Positions 1 to 10,204 of a stretch of DNA of 64,000 nt are shown piece by piece. This stretch comes from RUG11462 sp045539315 (lineage in GTDB: Bacteria; Bacillota; Clostridia; Oscillospirales; Acutalibacteraceae): contig JAZQFC010000041.1 in assembly GCA_045539315.1 (NCBI GenBank), forward strand, positions 4,189-68,188. Direction: 5' to 3'. The notes beneath the pieces are model-generated. The model had not been told where the DNA came from, did no database searches, and saw only the letters and a program-made list of their open reading frames with translations. The translations under genes and the position numbers were made by a program. How positions within the stretch are numbered: the stretch's first letter is position 1; every line of letters begins with the position of its first letter.

Positions 1-3000
1 CTCTGCCACTGCAGAAGCATCTCTATAAGTTGCTTTTTGCGCTTCAAGTGTAGCATATTCTCTTGCTTCCCAAAGTTGCTTTTCGGTTAAATTATTAACA
101 TCAAGTTTCCTTGCAGTAACAAACCTTGCAAAAGCCATTTTGTAATGCTGTTTCAAGAAAATAATGTCTTCTTTTTCGAGCATATCAAAGTTAAACTTTC
201 TCGCACCTTCAAGAATTTTTGATTTAAACACTCGTGTGTATTCTTGAATTTGAGAACCATCTTGATATTTACCGCCAGAAGAAACAAACTCTTTCATTTG
301 CTCGAAATCTTTTTCTGCAAACTCTTTAACTTCTTTTGAAACTTTAATCGCCTTTGTTCGATTATTTACATCACGAATAAAGGTGTGTTCCATAGCAGTA
401 GCAAGACCATTTTTAATCGAAATAGCAGGCATAAAAATCGCATTACCAACCAAGTTACGAATATGAGTTCTTGGATTGCCAAGCATAGATAAATATCGCC
501 AAGCATTCCATTTATCAAGAAATGTCGGTGGCACTTGTTCACCAAGCGATTTCATAATATCTTCGCTTGCCTTTTGAACTTCCCCATCGCTTTTAGCATT
601 CATCATACGAGTAGCAAGTGATTCTTCAATTTTAACTCGTTTTTTGTTTTTGCCAAACTTTTTCTCAATATCTCTGTTTATCGAATCAGTAACTTTCTGC
701 AAATAATAAAGCCGTCCTACACCACCCATATTTTTGAGTAGTGAGAACGCCTGAACTACTTGACCTGCTCGAGTACCAACTTCACAAAGTTCTGCAGTAA
801 GTGTCAAAACCTTGTCGGCTTTGCCTTCATTAGCATACATTTCGAGAAGCCCTTCAGCAACTGCTATTTTGTTTTTATCAAGCAAAGTTTTACCTGAAAC
901 AACATCATTCCAAATAATTTCGGCTTCGCCATCTTTAAGTTGTTTTTGCGCATAATCAAGCGCTTCTTTATCGCTCCAACGCTTATGACTTAATGCTTCA
1001 TTAACAACTTGTTCCTTAATCTGTTCAAGTGTAGCATCGTCAACACTGCCCTTTTCCATAATGCTTCGAGCAACATAAGAAGTAAATTGATTTTCACTTG
1101 TTCTCTTTGGAACTGCAATGTCCCTCTCGGCATTCATACCTTCTGGAATAGAGCCATACTTGTCAACAAGCCCATCAAAATCATCAGAAATTGAAAGTTT
1201 TGGATTGACATTTTCATCATAATTAGTTATACTAATATTAGCAGAGGATGAAACTCCCTTTGAAGCCAGTTCACCATTATTTTGGGTGTTGGCAGGGGAA
1301 TTATTTTGTCTTCTGCTTTTTTTATTGTTTTTTGTTAAGTAGAAAGTTACCAAATCAAAAGCTCTTCGTTTTTTAGAAGCAATTTCAATTGATAAAAAAT
1401 CATAATCGCTATACGTTTTTTTAAATCTTAACCTGTTTTCTCCATTTTCTTCAAACCACTCAACAGTGTCATAGTTGCACACAACATCATACAGTCTGTA
1501 AATTGCTTGTTTTATCTCTTTTACAGTTTTAAAGTGTTTGCTAATATGTTTTATATCATCGCTTGATAATGAAAAAGTATACTGTCCATTTTTGAAAATG
1601 TCTTTGTTAATATCGCTCTTTATTTTTGATATAACATCATCAGGCAAAGAGCTTAAATAATAATTTTCTTTTAACTTTTTCTCTGACAGAGATTTTTCTA
1701 TAACATTTTCAAGTTCTGCTTCAGATTCAACAACAATACCATTTCGAGATTTAATATTGTTAAGATTTTCTTTGTTAATGTTTGAAAAGCTTTCAAAATC
1801 AAATTTTTCATCACTAATACTAAACCTAATATCATCTTGACCTTCATCAAATCTCTTTGAAAGCGGAATAATATCACCGTCATCATCATAAACAACTGGC
1901 TCTGCAGATTTAATTTGGTTAGGTGAGAATGCAACAGCAACATTTCTATCCTCACTTAATACTCCGTCTACACCTAAAACACTAATGACATTGTTAAGAA
2001 ACTCTTGTGGTTTACCTGTATATGAATAACTTAATCTCTCATATATACCTAAATCGTATTCAGCATCATCATATTCAAACTCAATGCCTAATTTATTGCA
2101 AAACTTTGTTAATGACTCTTTTGAAAAATTCTTGCTTGTATCGGTTATAGGGTCGGTAATGTTTAAATAAGTTTTTAAAGAGTGTTTATACGAGTATTGC
2201 AATTTTTTACCTGCCATAAAGTAAAAACCAAGTCCTAATTTATTATCTTGAGAGATAAAATTAGCATCAAAAATTGAAAAATCTGTGTCTGTTCCATGAT
2301 AACAAACAAGCAAGTTGCCATCAGCATCACGAACTTTTGAATCTTTGAGTTTTTCTTCCGCAACTTCATCAACCATTTTCTGCGCAGTTTTCAAATCACC
2401 TTCGCGGACTGCTTTTAGGTAGTCGGTGTCGGTTTTTTCACTAATAGAAAAAGCAGGGGTATCTACCTCTGCCTTAATTCCTTGTCTATTTTGCTGATTT
2501 TTGTCCGAAATTCTTGTTCGGTTGGTTTTGTTTTGATTATTTCTAAATACATTTCTATCGCCTTTGGAAGATTTGTTTTTGGCATCGTTATCAACAGTGC
2601 TTCTGTCGTTCCAACTATATTGTTCGAATACTTCAGTGACGCCATAGTCTCGAATAATTCTGTTAATTGACTTTCTAATACCTTGTCCATCATAAACTCC
2701 CTCTTTAATAATAGTATCTCTTATTTCATCTAACACAAATTGATTTTCTTCTGATACACAATATATGTTGTAAACCTGAAAATCGTGGGCATCTTTACCA
2801 GTAGGAATTCGTTCTGATAATATTATTTTATTTCCAACTACAACGGTTATTTTGTCGCCTATATTGACCTTTTCTAAATAACCCAAACTTGCAATTTGAG
2901 AATAATAAGATTTCCATTCTGATTTACTCAAAACATTATAAAATTGATTAACCAACTCGCCTTCCTTGTTGGCTTTGCTAACATTATACCACTTGCCATC

Positions 3001-6000
3001 ATCCCTGTCAACAGAAACACTCATAGAAGTTTTGCTATTAAAAACTACCTTGTTATCATTTTCAACAGTTTTTTCTGTTCTTACAACCTTTGAAAACTCG
3101 TTTTCAAGTTTAGTTATCTTCGCACCGTCATACAAACCAAGATTTTTGATGTTTTTAAGAAGTCTGCGCATAAAATCACAAAACTTTTGCCAAACACTTT
3201 TATCTTCAAACGCTCTTTCCAACTCGGCAACAGTGCTTTTAATATCTTTACCGTTATAAAGATTGTCCATAACAAAATCGGCATAAAATTCAAAATCATC
3301 ATCGGTATTTGTGCCTACGCCACCCCTTTGTGATTTATAATGATTTTTAATAAGACCAATTTTGCCTTCTAAAGTTAAAGTTGCATCATAGCCTTCAAGT
3401 TGCATTGCTTTGTTCTGCACCCATCGTTTGAATGCAGCAGAATTTGCAATAGCATTGTCAACACTTTCGGTAAACTTTTTATAATTTTGCTTGTTCTCTT
3501 GAAAATGCACAAACTCGTGTTTAAATACATATTTTTCAACAGATTTTTCGTTAATATAAACTTCTTTACCATTTCTGTGTTTGAAACCATTTATAACATT
3601 TTTGCCATTGCCATCACTACTGTAAAAATATGCAGTAATACCTTGCTTCAAATAAAACTCTGATACTGCCTTCATCTCATTACTATACTCTGATGGCAAA
3701 ATACCAACTGCAATATCGCCATTTCGAACAATATTACCTTCGCTATCTCTAATGGTGGTAAGTTTTCTAACTTCATCTGCAATTGCTTTCCTTTGCTCAT
3801 TTGCAACTGCGTTATTAATAGCAATTTCAGTATTATTAGTGCCTTGCTGACTTAATTCGTTTTCAACAATTTGTGCAGTTTCATCGTTGTACAACTCATT
3901 GTCAATTTCTTTACCAAGCATAGACTTATTCATTTGACCTTGTTGCATATCAATTAATTCTGCATCTATCTGCTGGGCAATATCGTCATCAAGCATACGA
4001 TTTGTGTTGTCAAAATCAACATTTTCGCCATTTTGCTCAATATAAAGTTGGAGTTGCGCAAGTTCCCTCGAAGCACTTTCAAGTGCCTCATCATAAGCCT
4101 TTTGGTTAGTCTCATTAGGTGAATGTTCGGTAATACTTGCAACATCGTTAAGATTATTTAAAGCAACTTCTGCCTTTTTAGTATCAAGACCAAGTTCTTT
4201 CGCTTTATCAAGTATAACTTGTTGTTTATTATTAATCAAAGCACTTTGACCAAACTCTAGCGCATTATCAGACTTTTTAAAATCTGAATTAAACTTGTTT
4301 TGAGCAATGTTAGTACCAGCACCTAAAACGCCACCTGAAACTGCGCCTGCCATAGATTCGGAAACGAATTCAAGCCCTGCTTCCTTCCACGCTTTTTTAG
4401 TTGCCTCTTCTTGTGAATAACCTTCATCAATATATTTTTGAATGTTAATCTGTAAATTAGACTGTTGACCTGCAACTGCTAAATCAACAGCAAAATTTGC
4501 AAGAGATGAAGCACCTTCTTCGCTCATTTCTGTAAGCGCATTATTTCTGATAGATTTCCAGATTGCGTCTCCTGCTTTTATACTCATCAATTCTTCAATA
4601 CTGTATTTTTCAGTAAGCCATTCAATAGCACCTGATGAAATGCCTAATGTCAATGCCTGTGCATCGTCAAGACCACGCTTTTTAGCATCGATAACAGTAT
4701 TTGAATAAGCATTTGATGAAACGATACCTTGCATTATTCTGCTCGTACCTTTTGCAGTAGTTCCTGCAAGTTTGCCAAGCCCTTTAGAAGCAACAAGTTC
4801 AACCGCAAAATCAACAATTCCAAGTCCTGTTGAATAAAGCCAACTTAAAACTTCGCCACCGGCACCGCCAACGCTTTCACTTATGTCAGCACTAACACCA
4901 CCACGAACAGAAGTTGAATAATTAGATAGTGAATGCCAATCATCATAAGGGTCTAATTCTTCACCTTGTACTTTGTTAACAACATCGCCAACAAGTGAAG
5001 AAATTCCACCAACAATGTTAGCAGGAACACTTAAAGCAGAATGTAAAATCTGCTCACCAAGTGAAGCGTTTTTATACTTCTCATAATCGGCTTGAAGTTG
5101 TCTTTCGCCCATGTCATTGGTATCTTTAACTGCATCAACATAATCAATAGCACTTTGAATAAATGCTCTTTTTTCAGTTGCATTATTAGTATTGTTCGCC
5201 TTTTTAAGATAATATAAAACAAGTTGTTTTTCGCTTGCGTTAAGAAGTTCAATATCATCTAAAGTTGAAAACTCTGTACTATCAGCAAACTTGCCGTCTT
5301 TATAATCAAACCAATAAGTCTGCTTATCATCATCGCCTAAATTGTTGATATATTCATCATCAAATTCGTAAGTTTCTTTTAAGAATTTTCTAAAGCCAGC
5401 ATCATTTATGTCTGCTTCGTTTTGTTTAGTTGTTTCATCTTGATAAAACTCTTTCAAACCACTTGATAAGTTTGAAATCTCTTTATCTGAATTAGATGTC
5501 TTTGTCAACTTAACAAAATCGTCATTATTTTGTACTGAAGTGTACTTGCTTGTTTTATCGTTATATTGAACAAAGTTATTTCTTGAAACTTCATAACGTT
5601 GTTTTTTCGCCTTTAATTCGTCAATTTCCTTTTGACGCTTGTACTCACTTGTTTTAACAGGCACATTGAAACCGGCATCGGTTGTTTGCCACTCTGTTTT
5701 AAGAACTTTGCCTTCTGCTTCTAACTTTTTAATTTCGCTCTCGATATAAGCAACTTGTTTGTTGTAATAATCATCATCTTTATAGCCATAATCTTCTGCA
5801 TAACTTTCAAGCCACTTCTTTTTCTTTGTCCAGTCAAGGTCGTGAAGCATAGAAGCCTTATCATTAACAAGTTTATTAAGTTCTTCTTGCACCTTTTCAT
5901 AAGAAAGATTAGTACCATAATACTCTTTCATTTTTTCGTTATCAACAAAAGTATTATAGTCTTCTTCGGTTTCAAAAGAATTCAAAACTTTACTGTATGA

Positions 6001-6474
6001 GCCAATACCTTTATTTCTTTTTTTAATATTAGAAATATCTTTTTTAAGTTGCGAAACAACACTATTATAATGATTTTCGCCATAAGCAGAAATGAAACTG
6101 TCCTTATTTTGCTCAATTTGGTTATAAATCTCTTTTGCTTCTGCTCGAAGGTCGCTATGTAACTTTCTAATATAATCGCTATTATCTTTAGAAGCATAAC
6201 CATTGTTATAATAGTCATTGGTCTGATTAAATAAATCATCAGAAGTGTTAATATAATCTTTAATACGAGTGCCAATGTCAATACCTAACTCTGTGCGATT
6301 TTTAGCATTTTCATTTGCAGTTTGAACATAACTACTATCCCATCTGAATTTAGAAATTTCTATCCCTTTGTTTTTATTAGTCGAGATTTGATAACCACTT
6401 TCTATTTCGTTGTTTTGTCTTCTGCGTTCTTCGTGATATTTGCGTTTTTTCTTTGCTTTTTCTAAAACTGACAT
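1..6474 (-). CDS. Giant phage polyvalent protein (metallopeptidase, ADP-ribosyltransferase-like and nuclease-like domains), 3' end outside window
   Basis: One uninterrupted frame of 2158 codons runs leftward off the window; I checked it for stops over nearly its whole length and found none. ATG at 6474 follows a GAGGT ribosome site. Visible parts: charged coiled N-terminus; glycine/alanine-rich hydrophobic segment at about 480-715; zinc-peptidase motif HEFVH at 986-990; ADP-ribosyltransferase-like domain starting with YHGT at 1392-1395 and ending near 1550 in the IPLSKRF...DDIRFS signature typical of phage polyvalent proteins; a barnase/EndoU/RelE-type nuclease-like segment at about 1610-1715; then a long helical region with the common WRYLSMLGNPRTHIRN motif. 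Family knowledge: such proteins are packaged and injected with phage DNA to act on the host. It follows the ejection-type protein in the late operon. Domain names are by motif, so medium certainty for each; the single giant ORF is certain. Confidence 0.85.
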   Translation of the reverse strand, partial: MSVLEKAKKKRKYHEERRRQNNEIESGYQISTNKNKGIEISKFRWDSSYVQTANENAKNRTELGIDIGTRIKDYINTSDDLFNQTNDYYNNGYASKDNSDYIRKLHSDLRAEAKEIYNQIEQNKDSFISAYGENHYNSVVSQLKKDISNIKKRNKGIGSYSKVLNSFETEEDYNTFVDNEKMKEYYGTNLSYEKVQEELNKLVNDKASMLHDLDWTKKKKWLESYAEDYGYKDDDYYNKQVAYIESEIKKLEAEGKVLKTEWQTTDAGFNVPVKTSEYKRQKEIDELKAKKQRYEVSRNNFVQYNDKTSKYTSVQNNDDFVKLTKTSNSDKEISNLSSGLKEFYQDETTKQNEADINDAGFRKFLKETYEFDDEYINNLGDDDKQTYWFDYKDGKFADSTEFSTLDDIELLNASEKQLVLYYLKKANNTNNATEKRAFIQSAIDYVDAVKDTNDMGERQLQADYEKYKNASLGEQILHSALSVPANIVGGISSLVGDVVNKVQGEELDPYDDWHSLSNYSTSVRGGVSADISESVGGAGGEVLSWLYSTGLGIVDFAVELVASKGLGKLAGTTAKGTSRIMQGIVSSNAYSNTVIDAKKRGLDDAQALTLGISSGAIEWLTEKYSIEELMSIKAGDAIWKSIRNNALTEMSEEGASSLANFAVDLAVAGQQSNLQINIQKYIDEGYSQEEATKKAWKEAGLEFVSESMAGAVSGGVLGAGTNIAQNKFNSDFKKSDNALEFGQSALINNKQQVILDKAKELGLDTKKAEVALNNLNDVASITEHSPNETNQKAYDEALESASRELAQLQLYIEQNGENVDFDNTNRMLDDDIAQQIDAELIDMQQGQMNKSMLGKEIDNELYNDETAQIVENELSQQGTNNTEIAINNAVANEQRKAIADEVRKLTTIRDSEGNIVRNGDIAVGILPSEYSNEMKAVSEFYLKQGITAYFYSSDGNGKNVINGFKHRNGKEVYINEKSVEKYVFKHEFVHFQENKQNYKKFTESVDNAIANSAAFKRWVQNKAMQLEGYDATLTLEGKIGLIKNHYKSQRGGVGTNTDDDFEFYADFVMDNLYNGKDIKSTVAELERAFEDKSVWQKFCDFMRRLLKNIKNLGLYDGAKITKLENEFSKVVRTEKTVENDNKVVFNSKTSMSVSVDRDDGKWYNVSKANKEGELVNQFYNVLSKSEWKSYYSQIASLGYLEKVNIGDKITVVVGNKIILSERIPTGKDAHDFQVYNIYCVSEENQFVLDEIRDTIIKEGVYDGQGIRKSINRIIRDYGVTEVFEQYSWNDRSTVDNDAKNKSSKGDRNVFRNNQNKTNRTRISDKNQQNRQGIKAEVDTPAFSISEKTDTDYLKAVREGDLKTAQKMVDEVAEEKLKDSKVRDADGNLLVCYHGTDTDFSIFDANFISQDNKLGLGFYFMAGKKLQYSYKHSLKTYLNITDPITDTSKNFSKESLTKFCNKLGIEFEYDDAEYDLGIYERLSYSYTGKPQEFLNNVISVLGVDGVLSEDRNVAVAFSPNQIKSAEPVVYDDDGDIIPLSKRFDEGQDDIRFSISDEKFDFESFSNINKENLNNIKSRNGIVVESEAELENVIEKSLSEKKLKENYYLSSLPDDVISKIKSDINKDIFKNGQYTFSLSSDDIKHISKHFKTVKEIKQAIYRLYDVVCNYDTVEWFEENGENRLRFKKTYSDYDFLSIEIASKKRRAFDLVTFYLTKNNKKSRRQNNSPANTQNNGELASKGVSSSANISITNYDENVNPKLSISDDFDGLVDKYGSIPEGMNAERDIAVPKRTSENQFTSYVARSIMEKGSVDDATLEQIKEQVVNEALSHKRWSDKEALDYAQKQLKDGEAEIIWNDVVSGKTLLDKNKIAVAEGLLEMYANEGKADKVLTLTAELCEVGTRAGQVVQAFSLLKNMGGVGRLYYLQKVTDSINRDIEKKFGKNKKRVKIEESLATRMMNAKSDGEVQKASEDIMKSLGEQVPPTFLDKWNAWRYLSMLGNPRTHIRNLVGNAIFMPAISIKNGLATAMEHTFIRDVNNRTKAIKVSKEVKEFAEKDFEQMKEFVSSGGKYQDGSQIQEYTRVFKSKILEGARKFNFDMLEKEDIIFLKQHYKMAFARFVTARKLDVNNLTEKQLWEAREYATLEAQKATYRDASAVAE

Positions 6475-6494
6475 TTTATTACCTCTTTCAAAAG

Positions 6495-7472
6495 TTATCT
6501 AACATCATATTTATCGGTAATTGCTTCTTCGAGTGCATCTTTTTCCTCATCAGTTAATTCGTACTGTTGTGCTACTCCGTCAATATATTTTTGAACAGAA
6601 CTTGCGCTCATTACAGTTCCCTTTGGTGACCTATAATGCATATTCAATGTTTTTAATGCATTTGTGTAATTTGTTGATACTGTTATAGGTTCTGGTTCAG
6701 GATTAGGATTAGGGTTGCCACTGCTTTTCACAGTGGCGTTATCGAAAAAATCTCTATTTTTAGTCCAAGAATTATAATCATTCCAAGAAATACCAGCCAT
6801 ACCAAGCAAACGCTTAACTGAATCTTCAGAAAGATTATAAGTATTAGCATAACTGTAAATAGTTTGTGCATTAGTTCCTTTATCAGATGTGCTTGAAATA
6901 GCACTAATAAGTTTTTGAGTAATACTTTTAGCGTTACCTTTCCAATTTGAAATGATATTCGCATTTTCTTTTCGGTTCTGCGCTCTTAAATTAGCAATAT
7001 TCATTTCATTGTCATATCTTATGCCTGCAACATTACCTGCAAGTGTTTGATTATTTTGTGCAATTAACGCTTGTAAATTACTTCTTAAAGTGTTAACCGC
7101 ATTGTTATAACTTTGAGTAACTGCATTATCGCTATTGATTCTTGAAACTGCTAAAGCAGTCTGATTAGTCATATTAAGACCGGAATCAGAAAGCCCCATA
7201 TCTGCCATTCGCTCGGCAACTTGGTCTTGTTGCAACTGTTGATTAATAGCATTGTAATCATAGGCTTTTTGATATTGTTGCCTTGTGCCTAAAATACTCT
7301 GTTCAGTTGACTTTTTCAGTTGCTCATTCTGTCGGTCATTCAAATCTGTCAACGAATCAATATACTTGTTAGTTTGCCTGTTTATTGTTTTGATTTGTTT
7401 TTTAGTGGCTTTATTATTACGAGCAACTTGTCCTGTTGCTGTACTTTGTCTTATCTCTTGTAAAATGCTCAA
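6495..7472 (-). CDS. Ejection-type (internal virion) coiled-coil protein
   Basis: A 325-residue protein, soluble, glutamine- and asparagine-rich and almost wholly helical for its first 190 residues, with a short proline-rich hinge (PNPNPEPEP at about 255-263) before a small C-terminal domain. TTG start overlaps the TGA stop of the upstream nozzle-like gene (TTGA), indicating translational coupling. Position between the nozzle-like gene and the polyvalent protein, and the Gln-rich helical composition, match internal/ejection proteins of short-tailed phages. No enzymatic motif is visible. Function is inferred from order and composition only. Confidence 0.55.
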   Translation of the reverse strand: MSILQEIRQSTATGQVARNNKATKKQIKTINRQTNKYIDSLTDLNDRQNEQLKKSTEQSILGTRQQYQKAYDYNAINQQLQQDQVAERMADMGLSDSGLNMTNQTALAVSRINSDNAVTQSYNNAVNTLRSNLQALIAQNNQTLAGNVAGIRYDNEMNIANLRAQNRKENANIISNWKGNAKSITQKLISAISSTSDKGTNAQTIYSYANTYNLSEDSVKRLLGMAGISWNDYNSWTKNRDFFDNATVKSSGNPNPNPEPEPITVSTNYTNALKTLNMHYRSPKGTVMSASSVQKYIDGVAQQYELTDEEKDALEEAITDKYDVR

Positions 7473-9850
7473 CTCATCACTTCCCCTAACACCTTGTAAT
7501 TAATATATAAATTCTCAATTGACATAACCCCTTGCGTTTTTAATACAATTGCAAATCTCTTCACTTTGTTGCACGAAGGAATTATTCTGATTTGCGAACC
7601 ATACTGCGCACTGTATCGGCTTCCTTCCGCATTGCAGTCAATTCTGACTAATCTGTGATACACCTCACCACTATCGGTTTCAATAATTACCTCAATATCT
7701 GCATAAATATCGTTACCAACAGAAATTGATAGTTTTTCAATTTTTTTATATCTATCCGCAATGCCAAAATCAAAAACTTTAGTTTTGATAAAACATTCGC
7801 AATTTGAATCGCTTTCTTCTGTATTGAGATGGTAACTTTTCAAGTTTTCGTTATCATCACTAAAAAGATATAATTTATCATCACTTTTAATTGCAGTAAT
7901 AAACTCTTTGTCAAACTCCCAATACCACCAGGTAAAATATCTTGTCGAAGAATTATTAGTTTTATTAGTATATGAATAAACATATCTAAAACTATCTTTA
8001 TTGTAGTTTAACGCCCAAACTTTGTCTTTGCATACTAACAAATAATAATCGCCAAAATTAATAGAAAAAGCACTATCATCAATAGCCTTAATCTTTTTTC
8101 TAATCATTCCGGAAATACAATAAACATTTCGCCTTGATGAGTTACTTTGAGTAACTATGCAGTAAACATTGCCATCGGTGTTAGCAAAAACAAGTCTGTT
8201 AAGGCAAAGTTTTACTGTATTTGGTAAGTCACAGCCATATTCATCAGAAAGTTGAAAAATTGGAAAATAACTACCACTTGCAGAAACATCAACCACGCTA
8301 CCGTTTTGCACTTGTTCGGCAGTAATACCATCGGTGGTATATGTTTTTGTGCAATAAATAGCATTTTTCTTGAACAAAACTAAACTATCATCCATCTTGC
8401 CAAATGCAGTAATCGGTGTATTATCGCCAACACTAATATAATTGTTTTCTGAAAAATAAGTTGGTTTATCTGCGCCTGACCAACAAACCTTGTTTTTATA
8501 ACCGGCTAAAAATGTGCGAGTGCCACCAAAAATACCTTCGCATCCACCGTAAATAGTACACAAATTCACACCTAAAATACTATTCAAGTTATTTTCATCA
8601 AACTTATAAACTGTAATTTCAATATTGTTGTTAATACTTGCAGGCAAAACAAATTCTTTATCATATTCGCCTTCGTTTGATACTGCAACAAAACCAAACT
8701 CGCCATCGTCTGCTAAAAAATATGCCTTGAATTCTGTTCCTGCTTTGTATGTCACTTTGCGAATGCTATAAACTATCTCGCCTGTATGCTCATATACATA
8801 TGGCATATAGCCTCTTTTTTCAAGGCTTTCTTTACATTCTGCAATATCCTTATAACTTCCTGTGATTTCAGAAAACTTACCTGATTTTCTGCGTTTGTAA
8901 TAAGTTTTGCCTTCTTCAAACTCAATATCAGTAGTCGCAACATAGCCCTCATCAGAGCCAAACACTTCCACTTGTGAATCTTCTTTAACTTTATAACTGT
9001 CGCCAACAAATTCGCTATGAGAAAGATTTAATTTTATTTCATTTGTATCAACTCCGTCTTTTTCAAAAGGAATACCCATACCTGCAACATTAATTTTTAT
9101 TGAAGCATTAGTGCCAAAATTAAGATTTTCTAGTGGCAATTTAAAAATAGATGAAAAGCCATCTGTATTAAATTGAAGTCTAATACCAGATGGCAAAACA
9201 TTCGCACCTTCATAAATGCTTGCAGGCGCATATTCTGTGTCTGTTGTTATCGGCAAATACGAATATCTATTTCCTTTACCATTAAGATACAATAAAGGCT
9301 TATAAAGATTATCAGTTTCAACATTCAAATTTCCGTTTTCATAAATTGCTTTATAAATCTGTCTAAACGAATCAAATCTGCCAACGGATTCATACACCAT
9401 AACAACAAGATTTTTGGAATTCAAGTTGTAAGCCTTTACAACTATGAAAATGTTGCCATTACCAATATAAGCCATTGCTTTATAATTTCCATAGCCTTCA
9501 ACAAAAACACTTTCAGTGCTTGATAAAACTTGACCATCGTTTGAAAATGAATCAAAAATCAAATTTGCGCCTTTTTGATATACCCTTGTTATATATCCTT
9601 CGCCTTGATAAGAATTACCTCTGTTAAATTCGCCTATAAGGGTTTTTTCGTCTTCTGATGTAGCACTATAATCAAGATTTTCAAGTTTTGGTCTTGTTTT
9701 TAAAGTTTGACCATCAAACCACACATTTTTTGCATCAGTTAATTGATTATCGTTAATTAAAGTCGCATTATCCTTTGTATTGATGCCACCTTCAAGCAAA
9801 GGAATAGAAACCCTTGTAGATACTTGTCTATTTAATCTTGGATGTCTCAT
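7469..9850 (-). CDS. Tail nozzle/stopper-like beta-rich structural protein
   Basis: A 793-residue protein rich in beta-strand repeats. Its start (PLLEGGINTKDNATLINDNQ, then NVWFDGQTLKTRPK near residue 50) is the well-recognised opening of phage proteins that sit below the portal and begin FxGGxN...NxxxxxGxLxTRxG. The homologue in the second island, 41176..43245, opens the same way and has matching internal phrases (KNAIYCTKTY / SNQVGVCSSI; NRLVFANTDGNVY / NRLVFLGSDNRIY). The repeated strand pattern suggests a beta-propeller as in nozzle proteins of short-tailed phages. ATG start one base after the adaptor gene stop. No tape measure follows, consistent with a podovirus-like tail. Exact virion position is inference. 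Confidence 0.6.
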   Translation of the reverse strand: MRHPRLNRQVSTRVSIPLLEGGINTKDNATLINDNQLTDAKNVWFDGQTLKTRPKLENLDYSATSEDEKTLIGEFNRGNSYQGEGYITRVYQKGANLIFDSFSNDGQVLSSTESVFVEGYGNYKAMAYIGNGNIFIVVKAYNLNSKNLVVMVYESVGRFDSFRQIYKAIYENGNLNVETDNLYKPLLYLNGKGNRYSYLPITTDTEYAPASIYEGANVLPSGIRLQFNTDGFSSIFKLPLENLNFGTNASIKINVAGMGIPFEKDGVDTNEIKLNLSHSEFVGDSYKVKEDSQVEVFGSDEGYVATTDIEFEEGKTYYKRRKSGKFSEITGSYKDIAECKESLEKRGYMPYVYEHTGEIVYSIRKVTYKAGTEFKAYFLADDGEFGFVAVSNEGEYDKEFVLPASINNNIEITVYKFDENNLNSILGVNLCTIYGGCEGIFGGTRTFLAGYKNKVCWSGADKPTYFSENNYISVGDNTPITAFGKMDDSLVLFKKNAIYCTKTYTTDGITAEQVQNGSVVDVSASGSYFPIFQLSDEYGCDLPNTVKLCLNRLVFANTDGNVYCIVTQSNSSRRNVYCISGMIRKKIKAIDDSAFSINFGDYYLLVCKDKVWALNYNKDSFRYVYSYTNKTNNSSTRYFTWWYWEFDKEFITAIKSDDKLYLFSDDNENLKSYHLNTEESDSNCECFIKTKVFDFGIADRYKKIEKLSISVGNDIYADIEVIIETDSGEVYHRLVRIDCNAEGSRYSAQYGSQIRIIPSCNKVKRFAIVLKTQGVMSIENLYINYKVLGEVMS

Positions 9851-10204
9851 TTATACTTCACCCTCAAAAATATCAGTAATTTCTTCATAACTAATTAAAT
9901 TATGCTTCTTTTGTTCATATAGCGAGGCAAAAAATTGTTGATTGTCGCCATCGTTACTGTGAAGTGCTAACCACATAGCAACGCCATAAACATAACAGTC
10001 TGTTATAATTCTCTGTGAAAGCGGAATTTCTTCCGTAATTGAAGAAAGCCTTGTAAACTCTTCTGATTTCGGTGTAATTTCAACCAAAACTGCGTTGCCT
10101 ATAGTAAGAATCTCTTGTCTTGAATTATCGTTATCAATAACGCCATCTTGGTTCGTATAACCAAGTAATTTCATTGCCTCATTATAAACTTGTTGTAGGT
10201 TCAT
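9851..10204 (-). CDS. Head-tail adaptor protein
   Basis: A 117-residue mainly helical protein directly after the portal gene, which it overlaps by 23 bases, and directly before the nozzle-like gene. It resembles 40805..41176 in the second island: both have an early G-Y turn (LLGYTNQDG / IAGYCADDI), a central DCYVYGVA / DCAVYGVA motif and a C-terminal YEQKKH / YNYKKQ helix. Small helical proteins in this position form the ring joining portal to tail. Role is assigned from position plus this conserved pairing. Confidence 0.6.
   Translation of the reverse strand: MNLQQVYNEAMKLLGYTNQDGVIDNDNSRQEILTIGNAVLVEITPKSEEFTRLSSITEEIPLSQRIITDCYVYGVAMWLALHSNDGDNQQFFASLYEQKKHNLISYEEITDIFEGEV

Noticed and set aside
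1009..6281. Several short ORFs on both strands within the first 6.5 kb
   Set aside because: All are out-of-frame shadows of the single giant minus-strand ORF, which I followed codon by codon.
1..6474. Alternative genetic code or stop recoding in the giant phage gene
   Set aside because: No in-frame TAA, TAG or TGA was met; the standard code suffices.
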